From the NCBI GenBank assembly GCA_051000715.1, contig JBPCOB010000081.1, positions 1 through 26,172 on the forward strand: DNA of 26,172 bases, written 5' to 3'. The DNA comes from JBPCOB01 sp051000715 (lineage in GTDB: Bacteria; Actinomycetota; Actinomycetes; JALYNC01). Positions 9,304-16,453 of this stretch are shown here, piece after piece. Below the pieces are notes generated by a model. The model made no database searches, was not told where the DNA came from, and saw only the letters and a program-made list of their open reading frames with translations. The translations under genes were made by a program, and so were the position numbers. Position 1 is the stretch's first letter. Each line of letters opens with the position of its first letter.

Positions 9304-9334
9304 CCGCGGCAAAGCCTTGACGAGGAACGCGGCC

Positions 9335-9363
9335 TTGCTGGCGAGCTAGATCTGCCTTACCGT
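9335..9363 (+). promoter_or_regulatory. Candidate promoter of the repeat-protein/holin/DUF3618 operon
   Basis: TTGCTG at 9335-9340 and TACCGT at 9358-9363 are separated by exactly 17 bases and could form a sigma-70-like promoter. Transcription from about 9370 would give a leader of roughly 114 bases that includes the 15-bp repeats. Matches are only partial in this GC-rich DNA. Confidence 0.3.
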
Positions 9364-9427
9364 CGGAGGGCGGCTGGGCGGTTCCGCGTCGGAGATCCCT
9401 GTGCGGGTAGCAGATCACCGAGCCAAG

Positions 9428-9472
9428 TCCGACGTACGGCAATCCGACATAAGGCAATCCGACGTAAGGCAG
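9428..9472 (+). repeat. Three tandem 15-bp repeats upstream of the stress-type operon
   Basis: Three consecutive 15-bp copies (9428-9442, 9443-9457, 9458-9472) follow the consensus TCCGACRTAMGGCAR with two or three differences. They end at the AGGGAG ribosome-binding site of the gene starting at 9484. Their position suggests a leader or regulator-binding element, but no known operator is recognised. Confidence 0.8.
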
Positions 9473-9483
9473 GGAGAGCGCTA

Positions 9484-10347
9484 GTGACATCCCCCGAGCA
9501 AGTGACCGGCACCGCCCGCGAGGAGACCTCCGCCGTCGCGGGCACCGCCGCGGCGGAGACCCAGGCGGTGGCCGGCACCGCCAAGGACCAGGCCAGCGCG
9601 GTGGCCTCCACCACAGCGCAGGCGGCCTCAGAGGTCAAAGACACCGCCAAGGAACAGGCCAGCGCTGTCGCCACCGAGACCAAGGAGCAGGTCGGCAACG
9701 TAGTGGGCGAACTGCGCGACCAGGTCTCCCAGCAGTCCCAGGCGCAGACCCAGCGCGCGGCCGGCGGCCTGCGCACTCTTGCGGACCAGCTGCACGGGCT
9801 GGCCAACGGCCAACCTCCGCAGTCCGGTGCCGCGCTGGATTTCGTCCGCCAGGTGGCGGAGAAGGTGCAGCAGTTCGCCAGTCACATCGAGTCGCAGGGC
9901 CCCGAGGGTCTGGTGGCGCAGGCTCGCAGCTTTGCCCGGCGCCGGCCGGGTGGCTTCTTGGCTGGTGCCGCTCTCGCCGGCGCGGCTGCTGGGCGCATGG
10001 TGAAGGGCGCCACCGCGCAGAGTCCGTCCCAGGACTCGACGGCGGACACCTACCCGGGCGGCATGACGACGCCCGTCGCCACGCCCGGGCTGGACACGTC
10101 GTACGACTACGGCACCGCGACCGGTGCACCGCTCACCGGGGTCGAGACCGAGACCGACCTGTACCTCGACCGGCCCGGTGACGCCCTGTACGTGGACAGC
10201 ACCGACGAGACCCTGTACGTCGACAGCCCCGACGACTCGATGCGCCACTCCGGTATGTACTCGGACCCCGACGCCGCCGGCGTGGGATACGAGCCGGACC
10301 CCGCCTACCGCCCCGGTGGTCCGGGCTCGGACGCTGGGAGGATCTAG
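9484..10347 (+). CDS. LEA-like alanine-rich repeat protein with glycine-zipper segment
   Basis: The 287-residue protein opens with about 70 residues of degenerate 11-13-residue repeats (GTAREETSAVA, GTAAAETQAVA, GTAKDQASAVA and so on), like group 3 LEA or DUF883-type amphipathic helices. A helical middle follows (about 72-150), then a short Gly/Ala-zipper segment after RRRPGG (about 153-172) that could insert in a membrane. The acidic tail (about 180-287) contains three 9-residue repeats, LYLDRPGDA, LYVDSTDET and LYVDSPDDS (residues 226-252). GTG 9484 has AGGGAG at 9471-9476. It is the first gene of a three-gene operon, 1 base before the holin-like gene. Such proteins are conserved in actinobacteria; an envelope or desiccation-stress role is inference only. 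Confidence 0.75.
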   Translation: MTSPEQVTGTAREETSAVAGTAAAETQAVAGTAKDQASAVASTTAQAASEVKDTAKEQASAVATETKEQVGNVVGELRDQVSQQSQAQTQRAAGGLRTLADQLHGLANGQPPQSGAALDFVRQVAEKVQQFASHIESQGPEGLVAQARSFARRRPGGFLAGAALAGAAAGRMVKGATAQSPSQDSTADTYPGGMTTPVATPGLDTSYDYGTATGAPLTGVETETDLYLDRPGDALYVDSTDETLYVDSPDDSMRHSGMYSDPDAAGVGYEPDPAYRPGGPGSDAGRI

Positions 10348-10348
10348 A

Positions 10349-10789
10349 GTGTCCGAACGAATCGAGACCTACGCCAGCCAGCCCGAGGGCTTCTCCACGT
10401 CTCCGGATCCGGCCGCGGCAACCGTTGGACAGCTTGTCGGCGAGGCCGCGTCCGACCTGTCCAAGCTCATGCGCCTGGAGCTGGACCTGGCCAAGGCCGA
10501 AATCAAGGAAGAGGCGAAGAAGGCCGGCAAGGGGGCGGGACTCCTGGGCGCGGCCGGCTTCGCCGGCTACCTGGTGGTTCTGTTCGCTTCGCTGGCGTTG
10601 ATGTTTGCGCTGGGCAGTTTTCTGCCGTTGGGCTGGGCCGCGCTGATCGTCGCCATTCTGTGGGCGATCGTGGGCGCCGTCGCCTACAGCCGAGGCCGAG
10701 CCCAGATGAAAACGGTCTCGCCCAAGCCGGAGCAGACCATCGAGACCCTCAAGGAGGACGCGGAGTGGGCAAAGCACCCGACGAAATAA
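10349..10789 (+). CDS. Phage holin family / DUF1469-type membrane protein
   Basis: The 146-residue protein is of the Pfam Phage_holin_3_6 (putative Actinobacterial Holin-X) type. A soluble N-terminus leads to the conserved amphipathic helix LVGEAASDLSKLMRLELDLAKAE with the KEEAKKAGKGAG basic stretch. Two hydrophobic segments follow (GYLVVLFASLALMFALGSFL and AALIVAILWAIVGAVAY) and then a charged tail. Despite the name, chromosomal members are not phage lysis proteins; their role is unknown. GTG 10349 is chosen because GGGAGGA lies at 10336-10342 and the upstream stop is 1 base before. The end overlaps the DUF3618 gene by 25 bases. Confidence 0.85.
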   Translation: MSERIETYASQPEGFSTSPDPAAATVGQLVGEAASDLSKLMRLELDLAKAEIKEEAKKAGKGAGLLGAAGFAGYLVVLFASLALMFALGSFLPLGWAALIVAILWAIVGAVAYSRGRAQMKTVSPKPEQTIETLKEDAEWAKHPTK

Positions 10790-11643
10790 GGGCCGAGATC
10801 GAGCAGACCCGGGCTGATTTGAGCTCGGACGTCGACATGTTGACCGAGAAGGTCAGCCCGGCGCGAGTGGTCGAGCGCCGGGTCGATGCCACCAAGCAGG
10901 CGGTCACCGACCTCAAGGACAAGGTCATGGGCAAGGCTTCGGACGTCACCTCCGGTGTCACCGGCAAGACGTCGGGGGCGCCCTCGACGGCAGCTGACGA
11001 GGCTTCCGGCCTCACCAGCGGAGTTAGCTCCGCGGCGTCCTCGGCCGGGGAGACGATGTCTCAGGCGCCGGGGCAGGTGAAGCAGAAGGCGCAGGGCAAT
11101 CCGATGGCGGCCGGACTGATCGCCTTCGGCCTGGGCTGGCTGGCCTCGTCGCTGTTCCCGGCCACGCAGGCCGAGCAGGAGCTGGCTTCCACCCTCAAGA
11201 CCAAGGTCCAGCCGCTCGCCGAACCGGTGAAGAGCGAGCTGTCCTCGGTCGCTGCGGAGCTGAAGGACAACCTTCAGCAGCCGGTGCAGGAGGCGGTGTC
11301 CTCGGTCAAGGAGACCGCGGCCGACGCCGCCAGCTCGGTAAAGGACAGCGCGGCCGCCTCCACGGAGGCCGTCAGGGACCACGCACAGGGAGCCGCCGCA
11401 ACGGTCAAGGACCACGCGACCGACTCGGCCTCGACGGTCAAGGGCCAGGCGGCGTCATCGGCGGGCACCATCAAGGATGCCGCAACCGGTGCTGCCGACA
11501 TTGGCACCGGGTCGGGCGGCACCTATTCCTATGGTGAGGGATCGGTGGAGACCGACACGCTGGCCACCGAGGACGACGCGTTCACCGTGCCACCTACGCC
11601 GTATCGCCCGCAGGGTGGCGGCAGCGGCGGCAGCACGTACTGA
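10765..11643 (+). CDS. DUF3618 protein with long LEA-like repeat tail
   Basis: The 292-residue protein starts with the DUF3618 signature, APDEIRAEIEQTRADLSSDV and LTEKVSPARVVERR. A Ser/Thr/Ala-rich spacer follows, then one membrane-like segment (NPMAAGLIAFGLGWLASSLFPA). The tail of about 110 residues has 11-residue-type amphipathic repeats (SSVKETAADAA, SSVKDSAAAST, EAVRDHAQGAA, ATVKDHATDSA and so on), and the last 40 residues are glycine-rich and disordered-looking. GTG 10765 follows AAGGAGG (10751-10757) within the holin-like gene. It is the last gene of the operon and is followed by a strong hairpin terminator. The tail resembles that of the first gene, suggesting the products act together at the membrane; function unproven. 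Confidence 0.85.
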   Translation: MGKAPDEIRAEIEQTRADLSSDVDMLTEKVSPARVVERRVDATKQAVTDLKDKVMGKASDVTSGVTGKTSGAPSTAADEASGLTSGVSSAASSAGETMSQAPGQVKQKAQGNPMAAGLIAFGLGWLASSLFPATQAEQELASTLKTKVQPLAEPVKSELSSVAAELKDNLQQPVQEAVSSVKETAADAASSVKDSAAASTEAVRDHAQGAAATVKDHATDSASTVKGQAASSAGTIKDAATGAADIGTGSGGTYSYGEGSVETDTLATEDDAFTVPPTPYRPQGGGSGGSTY

Positions 11644-11654
11644 GTATCTACCAC

Positions 11655-11692
11655 GACAAGGGCCGCGCCCGAGTCCGGGCGCGGCCTTTGTC
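11655..11692. terminator. Bidirectional hairpin terminator between converging genes
   Basis: A near-perfect 17-bp stem (GACAAGGGCCGCGCCCG paired with CGGGCGCGGCCTTTGTC, with one G-T pair) encloses the 4-base loop AGTC. It lies 11 bases after the DUF3618 stop, and the stop codon of endonuclease IV (11691-11693) starts inside the far arm. The A and T stretches flanking the GC core allow use on both strands. Confidence 0.9.
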
Positions 11693-12563
11693 AACTGTCC
11701 CGCAGCGCCTTGAGCACGGCGATGTCGCGTGCGTGGTCGGCCGCTTTGCCGGGCGTCTCGACGATCACCGGGACGCCGCGGGTCGCTGGGTGCCGGAACA
11801 GCTCGGCGAACGGGTCGACCCCGATCCGGCCGGCCCCGATCGAGGCGTGCCGGTCGCGTCCTGAGCCCACCGGGTCCCTGGAGTCGTTCGCGTGCACGAG
11901 CTGCAGGCGGCCGCGGCCCAAGGTCTTGACCAGTGCGGTCAGCGTCGTCCGCACGCCGCCGGGGGCCGCCAGGTCGTGCCCGGCGGCGAAGGCGTGGCAG
12001 GTGTCGAGGCACACGCCCAGCCGTGGATGGTTGTCGAGCGCGGCGAAGTAGGGGCCAAGATCCTCGACCGTCGCGGCGAGTGGTACCCCACCGCCGGCCG
12101 TCGGTTCGACCAGCACCATCGGATCCTCGGGGCTCAGCGCGTCGAGCAGTGGCAGCAGCGACTGCCGAAGCAGCCGGAGCGCCGGCTCCCGACTTCCGGC
12201 GACCGCGGAGCCGGCATGCACGACCACCCCCAGGGCCCCCAGCCGCCGGCCGCGGGCGATCGCCGCGGCTAACGACTCCGATGATCGAACGCGGGTGGCC
12301 TCGGTCGGGGAGCCGAAGTTGACCAGGTACGCGGAGTGCACGAACACCCGGATCCGGGTCGATCCACAGGACGCCCGGAACGCTTCGTCATCGGCGGCGT
12401 TGCCTGCGGCGGGGGCCCAGGCACGCGGGTTGGAGACGAAGAGCTGCACCGCCTCGGCACCGACCTCGCGCGCGTAACCCAGGCCGCCGGTCGGCCCTGC
12501 CGACATCAGTCCGCCCCCGGCGAAGACGTGCGCCCCCACCGGGGACGGCTTGCGTGGTGGCAC
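11691..12563 (-). CDS. nfo: Endonuclease IV (AP endonuclease)
   Basis: The 290-residue TIM-barrel, metal-dependent DNA repair enzyme cuts 5' of abasic sites in base-excision repair. Family features are PVGAHVFAGGGL at the start, VFVHSAYLVNFGSP, GVVVHAGSAVAG, the metal-site block VCLDTCHAFAAGHD, LVHANDS, DRHASIGAGRIG and PVIVETPG near the end. Histidine and acidic ligands typical of the tri-zinc site are present. The GTG start lies 10 bases beyond the pknL stop on the same strand. No ribosome-binding site is seen, but TAGCCT overlaps the pknL stop 7 bases before the GTG, suggesting a separate leaderless transcript. Length is usual. Confidence 0.93.
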   Translation of the reverse strand: MPPRKPSPVGAHVFAGGGLMSAGPTGGLGYAREVGAEAVQLFVSNPRAWAPAAGNAADDEAFRASCGSTRIRVFVHSAYLVNFGSPTEATRVRSSESLAAAIARGRRLGALGVVVHAGSAVAGSREPALRLLRQSLLPLLDALSPEDPMVLVEPTAGGGVPLAATVEDLGPYFAALDNHPRLGVCLDTCHAFAAGHDLAAPGGVRTTLTALVKTLGRGRLQLVHANDSRDPVGSGRDRHASIGAGRIGVDPFAELFRHPATRGVPVIVETPGKAADHARDIAVLKALRDS

Positions 12564-12570
12564 CTGCGAG

Positions 12571-12576
12571 AGGCTA
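12571..12576 (-). promoter_or_regulatory. Candidate -10 element for leaderless nfo, overlapping the pknL stop
   Basis: The pknL stop TAG forms the first half of TAGCCT on the minus strand, and 7 bases separate it from the nfo GTG at 12563. With no Shine-Dalgarno sequence present, this fits a leaderless start. A -35 element is not clear. Confidence 0.35.
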
Positions 12577-14409
12577 GAAGACCGAGAGGGTGACCGTGGT
12601 GCCGTGGGCAGCCATGCTGTTCCCCCCCGGCGACTGGGCGAGCACCCGGCCGGGACCGAACGGCACCGAGATGACCTTCACCCGGAATCCGGCCGCGAGC
12701 AGCCTAGCGCGGGCTCGGCCGACCGGTATGCCTTCCACGTTCGGAACGACGAAGAGCTGCGGTCCCCTGGAAACCTGCAGGGTCACCGTGCTCCCGGGCG
12801 CCGCCACCGTCGGGTTGACGGCGATGACCAGGTCCCGGGCGACCGTGTCGCTGTAGGCGAGGGCGGTGGCGACCTTGAATCCCTTGGCCCGTAGCTCGGC
12901 CGACGCGGTGGCAACGTCGGTGTTCCTGACGTCGGGCACCGGGACCGGCCGCGGTCCCCGGCTGAGCACCAGCGTCACCGCGGTGCCGGCCCGCAGCCGG
13001 GTGCCGGCCGAAGGCAACGTGCGGCTCACCGAGCCGGCCGGCGCCAAGGAGTACTCGACCCGGCCTCGGACGGCGCGCAGGTGCCCGGCCTGCAGCCGGC
13101 CGGTTGCGGCCGCCACGTCGGTGCCGGCGAGCACCGGTACGGCGTACAGCTGCTGGCCCTTGGACAGCGCGAGCGTCACGGTGCCGCCCCGGGTAACCCG
13201 ATGACCGGGGTCGGGGGACTCGTCGGCAACCTGACCGGCCGGGATGGACTGGCTGAAGACCGCCGGCCCGAACCGCACCCGGAGGCCGGCCTGCTCCAGT
13301 CGAGCCGTCGCGGCGGCGCGGTCCAGCTTGAGCACCGGAGGGGTTTCGGTGTAGCGGCCGGCGCCGAACCACCAGCCGGCAACGGCGGCGGCCAGGATGA
13401 GGATCACCAGTACGGCGACCGCCAGCCATCCACCTCGGCGACGCCGGGGCCTCGACATGGCTACCGAGCCGGCGCGGCGCTCACCGACCGGGAAGACCAC
13501 CGTGTCGTGCTCGCCGACCGCGACGGCCACGGTGTCGCGCAGGTCCACCACCACGCCGGCGTCCGGCAGCTTGGCGCGGGCACGAAGGACCTCGGCGCGA
13601 AAGGCGCGGGCCGTCGCGAAGCGCTCCGCCGGGTTCCGCCGGGTGGCCTGCTGAACCAGCGCATCGAGCGAAGGAGGCACCGACGGAACCACGGCTGACG
13701 GTGCGGGCACATCGTCGTGGACGTGCCGGTAGGCGACGGCCAGCGCGGTGTCTCCGGCGTACGGCGGCGCGCCGGTCAGCAGCTCGTAGAGCAGGATGCC
13801 GGCGGCGTAGACGTCACTGCGGGCATCGGCGGAGCCACGCTCGACCTGCTCGGGCGCCAGGTAGCCCACGGTGCCCATGAGCAGCCCGGTGGTGGCGGTG
13901 ATATTGGCCGCCTCCACCGCGCGAGCCAGCCCGAAGTCGGCGACCTTCACCCGGCCGTCGTCGGCGAGCAGAACGTTCTCCGGCTTGACGTCCCGGTGCA
14001 CCAGCCCCGCGGCGTGCGCCGCATCGAGGGCTGCCAGCACCGGCTCCAGGAAGTCGAGCGCCAGGTCGGGTGAGAGCCGGCCGCGCTCGCGCAGCAGGTC
14101 GCGCAGCGTGCGCCCGGCGACGTACTCCATGACGAGGAACACCGACCCGGCGTCCCCACCCTGGTCGAAGACCGGTACGACGTGGGGATGCGACAGCCGG
14201 GCTGCCGCCTTGGCCTCGCGGGTGAACCGGGCGACGAAGTGCTCGTCGTCAGCGAGCGCCGGGTGCATCACCTTCACCGCGACCCGGCGGTCCAGCCGGA
14301 TGTCCAACGCGGCGTAGACCGTCGCCATGCCGCCGCGCGCCACCCTCGACTCAATCCGGTACCTGCCGTCCAGCAGCGCACCGACCAGCGGGTCGGTCAG
14401 GGTGTCCAC
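12574..14409 (-). CDS. pknL: PknL-like Ser/Thr protein kinase with four PASTA domains
   Basis: The 611-residue transmembrane kinase has a cytosolic kinase domain (about 15-275), a juxtamembrane linker, one membrane helix (about 327-350) and four extracellular PASTA repeats (about 354-417, 418-484, 485-549, 550-611) that sense peptidoglycan or muropeptides. Catalytic features are the glycine loop ARGGMATVY, K46 in VAVKVM, D140 in HRDVKPEN and D158 in DFG, followed by an activation loop with threonines (ITATTGLLMGTVGYLAPEQ). All key residues are intact, so it should be active. The N-terminus and ARGGM loop resemble mycobacterial PknL more than PknB. GTG 14409 lacks a ribosome-binding site and appears leaderless. 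A cell-wall transglycosylase gene lies upstream on the same strand and nfo downstream. Confidence 0.93.
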   Translation of the reverse strand: MDTLTDPLVGALLDGRYRIESRVARGGMATVYAALDIRLDRRVAVKVMHPALADDEHFVARFTREAKAAARLSHPHVVPVFDQGGDAGSVFLVMEYVAGRTLRDLLRERGRLSPDLALDFLEPVLAALDAAHAAGLVHRDVKPENVLLADDGRVKVADFGLARAVEAANITATTGLLMGTVGYLAPEQVERGSADARSDVYAAGILLYELLTGAPPYAGDTALAVAYRHVHDDVPAPSAVVPSVPPSLDALVQQATRRNPAERFATARAFRAEVLRARAKLPDAGVVVDLRDTVAVAVGEHDTVVFPVGERRAGSVAMSRPRRRRGGWLAVAVLVILILAAAVAGWWFGAGRYTETPPVLKLDRAAATARLEQAGLRVRFGPAVFSQSIPAGQVADESPDPGHRVTRGGTVTLALSKGQQLYAVPVLAGTDVAAATGRLQAGHLRAVRGRVEYSLAPAGSVSRTLPSAGTRLRAGTAVTLVLSRGPRPVPVPDVRNTDVATASAELRAKGFKVATALAYSDTVARDLVIAVNPTVAAPGSTVTLQVSRGPQLFVVPNVEGIPVGRARARLLAAGFRVKVISVPFGPGRVLAQSPGGNSMAAHGTTVTLSVF

Positions 14410-14416
14410 CTCGCCG

Positions 14417-14422
14417 ATCCTA
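14417..14422 (-). promoter_or_regulatory. Candidate -10 element for leaderless pknL
   Basis: TAGGAT on the minus strand is 7 bases before the GTG start of the kinase, and no Shine-Dalgarno sequence intervenes. The match to TANNNT and the spacing fit a leaderless actinobacterial promoter, placed in the 65-base gap after the transglycosylase gene. Confidence 0.4.
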
Positions 14423-14474
14423 CGGTCGCCGAGGGGTCATGACGGGCTGACGCCGCCGTACGCCGCCGTTGGCC

Positions 14475-15404
14475 TCAGCCGCCCGCGAAGGTGCCGCGCA
14501 GCCGCAGCACGTTGGCCACGTAGGCCTTGGTGTCGGTGAACATGCCGCGGGAACGCACCGAGCCGAGCCCCTGGTAGTAGCCGGCCACCGCCTGTTCGAC
14601 GGGGGCGGCGCGCAGGAGCTGGGCGAGCAGCGCCACGCCGGCCACGACGTTGTCCCGGGCATCGAACAGGTCGAGCCGCCGGTGGACGACGTAGTCCGAA
14701 ATGTAGCGGCCGGTCGAGGGCAGCACCTGCATGGCGCCGATGGCGTCGGCGGGGGAGACGACGCGCTGCTGGAAGCCGGACTCCTGGTAGGCGACGGCGA
14801 GGGCGAGGCTGGCGTCGACGCCGTACCGGTGCGCGGTGGAAACCACCAGCGCTCTAACGCCCGCCCTGGATGGTGCCTTGCGATGCGAAAGTATCGCGCG
14901 GTCGCGGGCCGCCGCGGCGGTGACCGCTGGCGGGTAGCTGCGCCGGGCCGCGGTGGCAGACGTCGGCTTGGGCGGCGGTGCGGGCACCAGTACCACGAGC
15001 CGCTGGCCGATGCGCACCATCCCGGACGCCCGCAGGTGGTTGCGCCGGGCTATCCAGGACCGGTCGTTGTGATACCGGTGCGCGATTCCGATCAGGGTGT
15101 CGCCCGACTTGACGAGGTAGGTGGTCTCGCGCATCGCCGGTCCGGGGGGCCGCGGCGGCGGGGGTGGGACGGGCACCCGGAGGGTGGCGCCGGCGTAGAT
15201 CAGGTTGCCGTTGCCGGGCAGCTTGTTGAGGGCGACAAGCGCTGCGACCGTCGTGTGGTAGCGCGCCGCGATCTTCGTCAGGTTGTCGCCGCGGGAGATG
15301 CGGATGGTCGTCCAGCCGGGGGCGCTGGCGGTGATGATGGCTCCGAGCAGCAGCGGTACGCCGAGCCCGTGCAGCAGGCGGCGCGATTGGGGAAGCGGAC
15401 GCAT
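14475..15404 (-). CDS. LysM-containing lytic transglycosylase
   Basis: The 309-residue exported protein has a basic/hydrophobic signal or anchor (about 7-28), two LysM peptidoglycan-binding domains (about 33-78, ISRGDNLTKIAARYHTTVAAL; about 95-141, LVKSGDTLIGIAHRYHN), a proline-rich linker between them and a C-terminal SLT domain (about 180-300). The catalytic glutamate is E208 in AYQESGF, followed by the typical IGAMQVLPSTG and the late NVVAGVALLAQLL and AVAGYYQGLG blocks. Such enzymes cleave the MurNAc-GlcNAc bond in wall remodelling. ATG 15404 follows a GAGGA motif. The gene has its own promoter and 5' leader and sits immediately before the PASTA kinase gene. Confidence 0.9.
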   Translation of the reverse strand: MRPLPQSRRLLHGLGVPLLLGAIITASAPGWTTIRISRGDNLTKIAARYHTTVAALVALNKLPGNGNLIYAGATLRVPVPPPPPRPPGPAMRETTYLVKSGDTLIGIAHRYHNDRSWIARRNHLRASGMVRIGQRLVVLVPAPPPKPTSATAARRSYPPAVTAAAARDRAILSHRKAPSRAGVRALVVSTAHRYGVDASLALAVAYQESGFQQRVVSPADAIGAMQVLPSTGRYISDYVVHRRLDLFDARDNVVAGVALLAQLLRAAPVEQAVAGYYQGLGSVRSRGMFTDTKAYVANVLRLRGTFAGG

Positions 15405-15422
15405 GCGGGGTCCTCGGGGTCG

Positions 15423-15445
15423 GCGCCCGGCGGGAGGCCGGGCGC
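15423..15445 (-). other. 9-bp perfect hairpin in the 5' leader of the transglycosylase gene
   Basis: GCGCCCGGC and GCCGGGCGC are separated by a 5-base loop, 19-41 bases upstream of the ATG and inside the predicted leader. There is no T-run, so it is not a classical terminator. I looked for a c-di-AMP riboswitch, which often precedes such genes in actinobacteria, and could not match its conserved core. Confidence 0.45.
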
Positions 15446-15479
15446 GAAGGCGTGCGGCGGGGTGGTGCGCCGCCCGGGC

Positions 15480-15508
15480 AGGCTATGCGCTTGGGGCTGG
15501 TGTGACAA
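15480..15508 (-). promoter_or_regulatory. Candidate promoter of the LysM transglycosylase gene
   Basis: On the minus strand TTGTCA (15503-15508) is a five-of-six match to the -35 consensus and is 17 bases from TAGCCT (15480-15485), an acceptable -10. Transcription would start near 15473, giving a leader of about 70 bases that contains the hairpin. Confidence 0.5.
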
Positions 15509-15537
15509 GTGGTGCGGAAGTGACAGCGGCGCGGCGG

Positions 15538-16395
15538 CTACTGCGCCAGCCGCACCTCGACCCGGTCGCTGAGCACGCGGGTGTCGAACACCGGCTGCGG
15601 CGCGGTGGCCGGCCCGTGCACGACGGAGCCGTCGGCGATTCTGAACGTGCTCCCGTGCCAGGGGCAGACGACGCACGGATCACTGCCGCCGGTCAGCGTG
15701 CCCTTCGACAGCGGCCCGGACAAGTGGCTGCAGTGCTCGGCGAGGGCGTGCACCCGATTGCCGCGGCGCAGCAACAGCACCGGTACGGCGCCGACGTCGC
15801 GGCGGGTCAGCTGGCCGTCGGGCAGCTCGTCGAGCCGGCCGAGCTCGGTCCACTCCGTCGGACCGATGTCCGGGATCTCGGCGGTGTGGTTGGCACCGGC
15901 CGCCCGGCGATAGGACAGATGCCCACCGATCAGGCCGCCCACCATCACGCTGGTGAGGCCGGCGAAGCCCAGCGCCTTGCCCTTCATCCGCCGCCCGCGC
16001 ACCCGGGCGACCAGCGAGGCGCCGTAGAGGGCCAGCGCCGTCGTGTTGAAGGCGGCATGCACCAGGCCGGTGCGGCTCTCCGCCGGGTTGAGGGCCGACC
16101 AGTCGGTCAACCCGGTCGCGGCGGCGGGTACGGCGCTGACCATCCCGGTGCCGATGAGCAGGCCGACGGCCGGGCCGGTCTTGGGCACCAGGTCGAGCAG
16201 GGCCGCCGAGGTCCACGCTCCGATCGGCACGTCGACCAACACCGGGTGCAACGGATGGCCGAGCCAAACGCCGTGCAGCAGGTCGCGCAGCGACTGCGGC
16301 TGGAGGATCGAGTTCACCGACCGGCGTACTCGAGAGATGACCGGGTCCAGCTGCGATAGCTGCTCTAGGCGGTCGAGGGAGTCGAACGGCTGCAT
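15538..16395 (-). CDS. DUF2231 membrane domain fused to a Rieske 2Fe-2S domain
   Basis: The 285-residue protein has an N-terminal DUF2231-type membrane module (about 35-165; HPLHPVLVDVPIGAWTSAALLD opens it, with four hydrophobic segments) and a C-terminal Rieske domain (about 175-285). The cluster ligands are complete: C222 and H224 in EHCSHLSG, and C244 and H247 in VVCPWHGSTF. Rieske domains of this soluble ferredoxin type carry electrons; the fusion implies a membrane-tethered carrier whose partners are not in this window. ATG 16395 is chosen over upstream in-frame codons because GAGAGG lies about 6 bases before it and the family begins here. It follows thiG by 58 bases on the same strand. 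Confidence 0.88.
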   Translation of the reverse strand: MQPFDSLDRLEQLSQLDPVISRVRRSVNSILQPQSLRDLLHGVWLGHPLHPVLVDVPIGAWTSAALLDLVPKTGPAVGLLIGTGMVSAVPAAATGLTDWSALNPAESRTGLVHAAFNTTALALYGASLVARVRGRRMKGKALGFAGLTSVMVGGLIGGHLSYRRAAGANHTAEIPDIGPTEWTELGRLDELPDGQLTRRDVGAVPVLLLRRGNRVHALAEHCSHLSGPLSKGTLTGGSDPCVVCPWHGSTFRIADGSVVHGPATAPQPVFDTRVLSDRVEVRLAQ

Positions 16396-16453
16396 GTGGA
16401 GCCTCTCAGCGCTGTGCCGGGGCGGACCGGGAAAGCGTAGCGGCGACCGCGCC

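Noticed and set aside
10349..10789. Phage lysis holin or prophage remnant
   Set aside because: No other phage gene is near, and chromosomal DUF1469-type proteins with a DUF3618 neighbour are common in actinobacteria.
15405..15537. c-di-AMP (ydaO-type) riboswitch before the LysM transglycosylase
   Set aside because: These often precede such genes, but I could not match the conserved core or its stems; only one simple hairpin and a promoter are visible.
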